Position numbers and translations under genes: made by a program
In this document: piece after piece, positions 62,916 to 64,000 of the stretch
Layout of the letters: each line of letters begins with the position of its first letter
Position numbering within the stretch: the first letter of the stretch is position 1
Notes under the pieces: model-generated
What the model was told of the DNA's origin: nothing
Seen by the model: the letters and a program-made list of their open reading frames with translations, nothing else
Databases searched by the model: none
NCBI GenBank assembly: GCA_026261815.1
Contig: JAMPIT010000890.1
Location: 11,190,001-11,254,000, forward strand
Direction: 5' to 3'
Source of the DNA: Monarcha castaneiventris obscurior
Lineage: Eukaryota; Chordata; Aves; Passeriformes; Monarchidae
Length of the DNA stretch: 64,000 bases

Positions 62916-64000
62916 CTTCTGCTTTATGTTCCTCAATTCTACAATAAATAAAAAACCCCAAATACAAACATTATTAGATATAACCTCACAATGACCTTTT
63001 GAGTTGGTCCTCCCCTGCCAAATAGAGTATGAGGTCAAGGCACAGTAAGGCTGAAAGCTGCACCCAGCTATATGAACTTCTAATCCTACACCAGTGAACT
63101 GCTTCCCTTTCTCCCACACATGTACTATGCTCTTGACTAAATATCTGAAGATGCTTTTCAAGAGTGAGGCTTGGTATCAGTGTCTGTTATGAAGACACCA
63201 TTGATTTATTAAGAATTGGAAGTAATCTTGAGGGCAGCATTTTGGGGACCATTTTGCTGTTAAAGCTGGTGTCATATTAAAACACAAGAAAAAGCAATGC
63301 AGCAAATAAAAACTTCCCCTTGCCATAAAGAAAGCAACAGTTGCCAACAGTGTATCCATACCAGCAAAAATGAAATGGTTTGCATCAAGTTGTAATGAGC
63401 CCTGTAGAAACTGTAGAAACTATACAGCAAATTACACCAGTCAAATCAGTGAATTGCAGCTCTCATAAACCTATGGCACTTCATGTTTTGTAAAAAGTAA
63501 CTAAAGTTATGGAGTAAGTTTAGGTCTCTTGATAGTATTATGTCCATTTGAAAAAAAATGCACTGATTTTTTACAAATCAGTGAAAAGAGGTGAATTTAG
63601 TTGCCAGAGTTTTAAAGGAATAACTCTGTTGCCTTCATCTTCATAAAGTAAGGCTTTAGGAGTATAAGCTTTATAAAGAAACACAACAGTACAACTGTGA
63701 TTCACTGCCCAATTTTTGGGTGGTGGATCACATCCTATGGTGTCCTGACCACACACCAGTTAAGGATCAAAATCTGTCAGCTTCTGGCATATTTGTTTCT
63801 GTGGCAAGGAAGAGCTTGGGCAGGTCCTCCACTGAAGCAACTGGAGGACAAGGATCCTTATGCATTGTGGGGCATGCACTTGCTCTAACACTGTATTTTC
63901 ACATGACCACTTCCCAGAGACTTTCAAACTTTCCTTCTGACATCATTTTCTCAGCTGGACATGGAAGCTAGCTCTGCAAATCTGATCAGCACTACATACA

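Larger units (their letters stand above)
56671..64000. other. Intergenic, CR1 tails only
   Basis: Apart from the CR1 fragments at 58196 and 61404, nothing recognisable is present. A T13 run followed by ag at 57520-57534 sits just upstream of a plus-strand open frame (57566-57901), which matches no known family. No NFKB1 exon was recognised. Confidence 0.55.

Noticed and set aside
38831..64000. NFKB1 5' exons expected from vertebrate gene order
   Set aside because: Looked for the N-terminal and Rel-homology coding text by eye and did not recognise any. A profile search could still find a small or non-coding first exon.

Overview
This window is vertebrate nuclear DNA, most likely from a bird. 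It carries one clear protein-coding gene, SLC39A8 (the ZIP8 divalent metal/bicarbonate transporter), on the minus strand. All eight coding exons can be read, with GT-AG junctions and consistent phase, from the ATG at 38342 to the stop at 15366 (448 codons). The avian inference rests on the only recognisable interspersed repeats being CR1-type LINE fragments, on low repeat content, and on compact introns (the coding span is about 23 kb). A crocodilian or turtle is not strictly excluded.

Layout. 1 to about 14 kb: intergenic DNA downstream of SLC39A8, with two short CR1 tails and no recognisable exon. About 14.0-15.4 kb: AT-rich DNA that probably includes the SLC39A8 3' UTR, with several minus-strand AATAAA candidates. 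15.4-38.3 kb: SLC39A8, with two larger CR1 fragments in intron 5, one of them with a reverse-transcriptase relic. About 37.9-38.8 kb: a strong CpG island covering exon 1 and the promoter. 38.8-64 kb: a long stretch with no recognisable gene, holding three CR1 tails, small tandem duplications and a few unexplained open frames. In other vertebrates BANK1 lies downstream of SLC39A8 and NFKB1 lies upstream head-to-head. Neither was recognised here, so they probably lie beyond the left and right edges.

The reconstructed ZIP8 has the expected extracellular N-domain, eight probable membrane segments and the ZIP8/ZIP14-type metal-site motif EEFPHELGD, whose last two residues come from the next exon. 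The main oddity is that exon 1 from its best ATG encodes no hydrophobic signal peptide, although the mammalian protein has one.

I found no novel multi-gene system. The remaining observations are modest: two unassigned minus-strand open frames (39.7 kb and 48.4 kb), an 11-bp perfect inverted repeat downstream of SLC39A8, small tandem duplications, and CR1 orientation. All coordinates were read by eye; repeat boundaries are approximate.
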